Assembly: GCA_029062045.1 (NCBI GenBank)
Contig: JAIDQV010000140.1
Span: 1 to 35,788, forward strand
Length of the DNA: 35,788 nt
Source: Clostridia bacterium
GTDB lineage: Bacteria; Bacillota; Clostridia; Christensenellales; Borkfalkiaceae
Reading direction: 5' to 3'
A program made the translations under genes and the position numbers. Each line of letters starts with the position of its first letter. Position 1 is the first letter of the stretch. A model generated the notes under the pieces. The model was not told the DNA's origin. It saw nothing but the letters and a program-made list of their open reading frames with translations, and ran no database searches. Shown one piece after another: positions 35,595-35,788 of the stretch.

Positions 35595-35788
35595 CCCTCT
35601 TTATTATTTAGACTCTCCAAATACAAGTTTTTTTCGCATTTTGAAAAAACTTTTTCGACATCATTTGCGTATTTTTCGTGTTTATATAATAAGGTAAAAA
35701 TTCTTTGCGAAAAGTGTCATGTTTAAAAAAATTAATATAAGAAAGACAATAAGCATATAACTAACATTCTCGGCAGTATTGATAACCG

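Noticed and set aside
35654-35660. Second TGTCGAA (0A box) upstream of the defence operon
   Set aside because: Single 7-mer without 10-bp-spaced partners; expected by chance in several kb. Other copies (for example about 4086, 10786, 19114) are inside coding sequence.

Overview
35.8 kb of a low-to-mid GC Firmicutes/Clostridia-like chromosome, probably an uncultured gut lineage (inference). Most of it (about 0.5-30.3 kb) is core or house-keeping content: an LRR (BspA-type) lipoprotein, an NlpC/P60-SH3 lipoprotein, a Na/Pi symporter-PhoU protein, TrmL, RdgB/HAM1, a YfcE-type phosphoesterase, phosphoglucomutase, tRNA-Ser(UGA), RadC, a tyrosine phosphatase, GlmM-GlmS, a Trk/Ktr K+ uptake pair, ComF, two small XRE regulators and a WYL regulator. 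The right end (about 30.7-35.4 kb, visibly AT-richer) is an accessory defence locus: Hachiman HamA (DUF1837) and HamB (helicase), preceded by a CoiA-like nuclease. The CoiA-like gene abuts, and its called start overlaps, a decayed NUDIX/MutT pseudogene that no ORF caller would show. The strongest observations are: (1) a possible peptide-signalling module made of a 19-aa Trp-rich micro-ORF, an AgrC-like GHKL kinase and a response regulator with a Spo0A-type DNA-binding domain; the kinase promoter carries a 5 x 10-bp tandem array with a perfect 0A box (TGTCGAA); (2) glmM appears to start at ACG behind an ideal Shine-Dalgarno; (3) several genes share a -10 box exactly 6 nt before ATG, so they are probably leaderless; (4) the tRNA-Ser 5' leader contains an inverted copy of the tRNA D-arm region; (5) the NUDIX pseudogene at the Hachiman edge and a nested A-B-B'-A'-B-A inverted-repeat cluster at the other edge. 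All product calls are by eye from sequence motifs; no searches were run.
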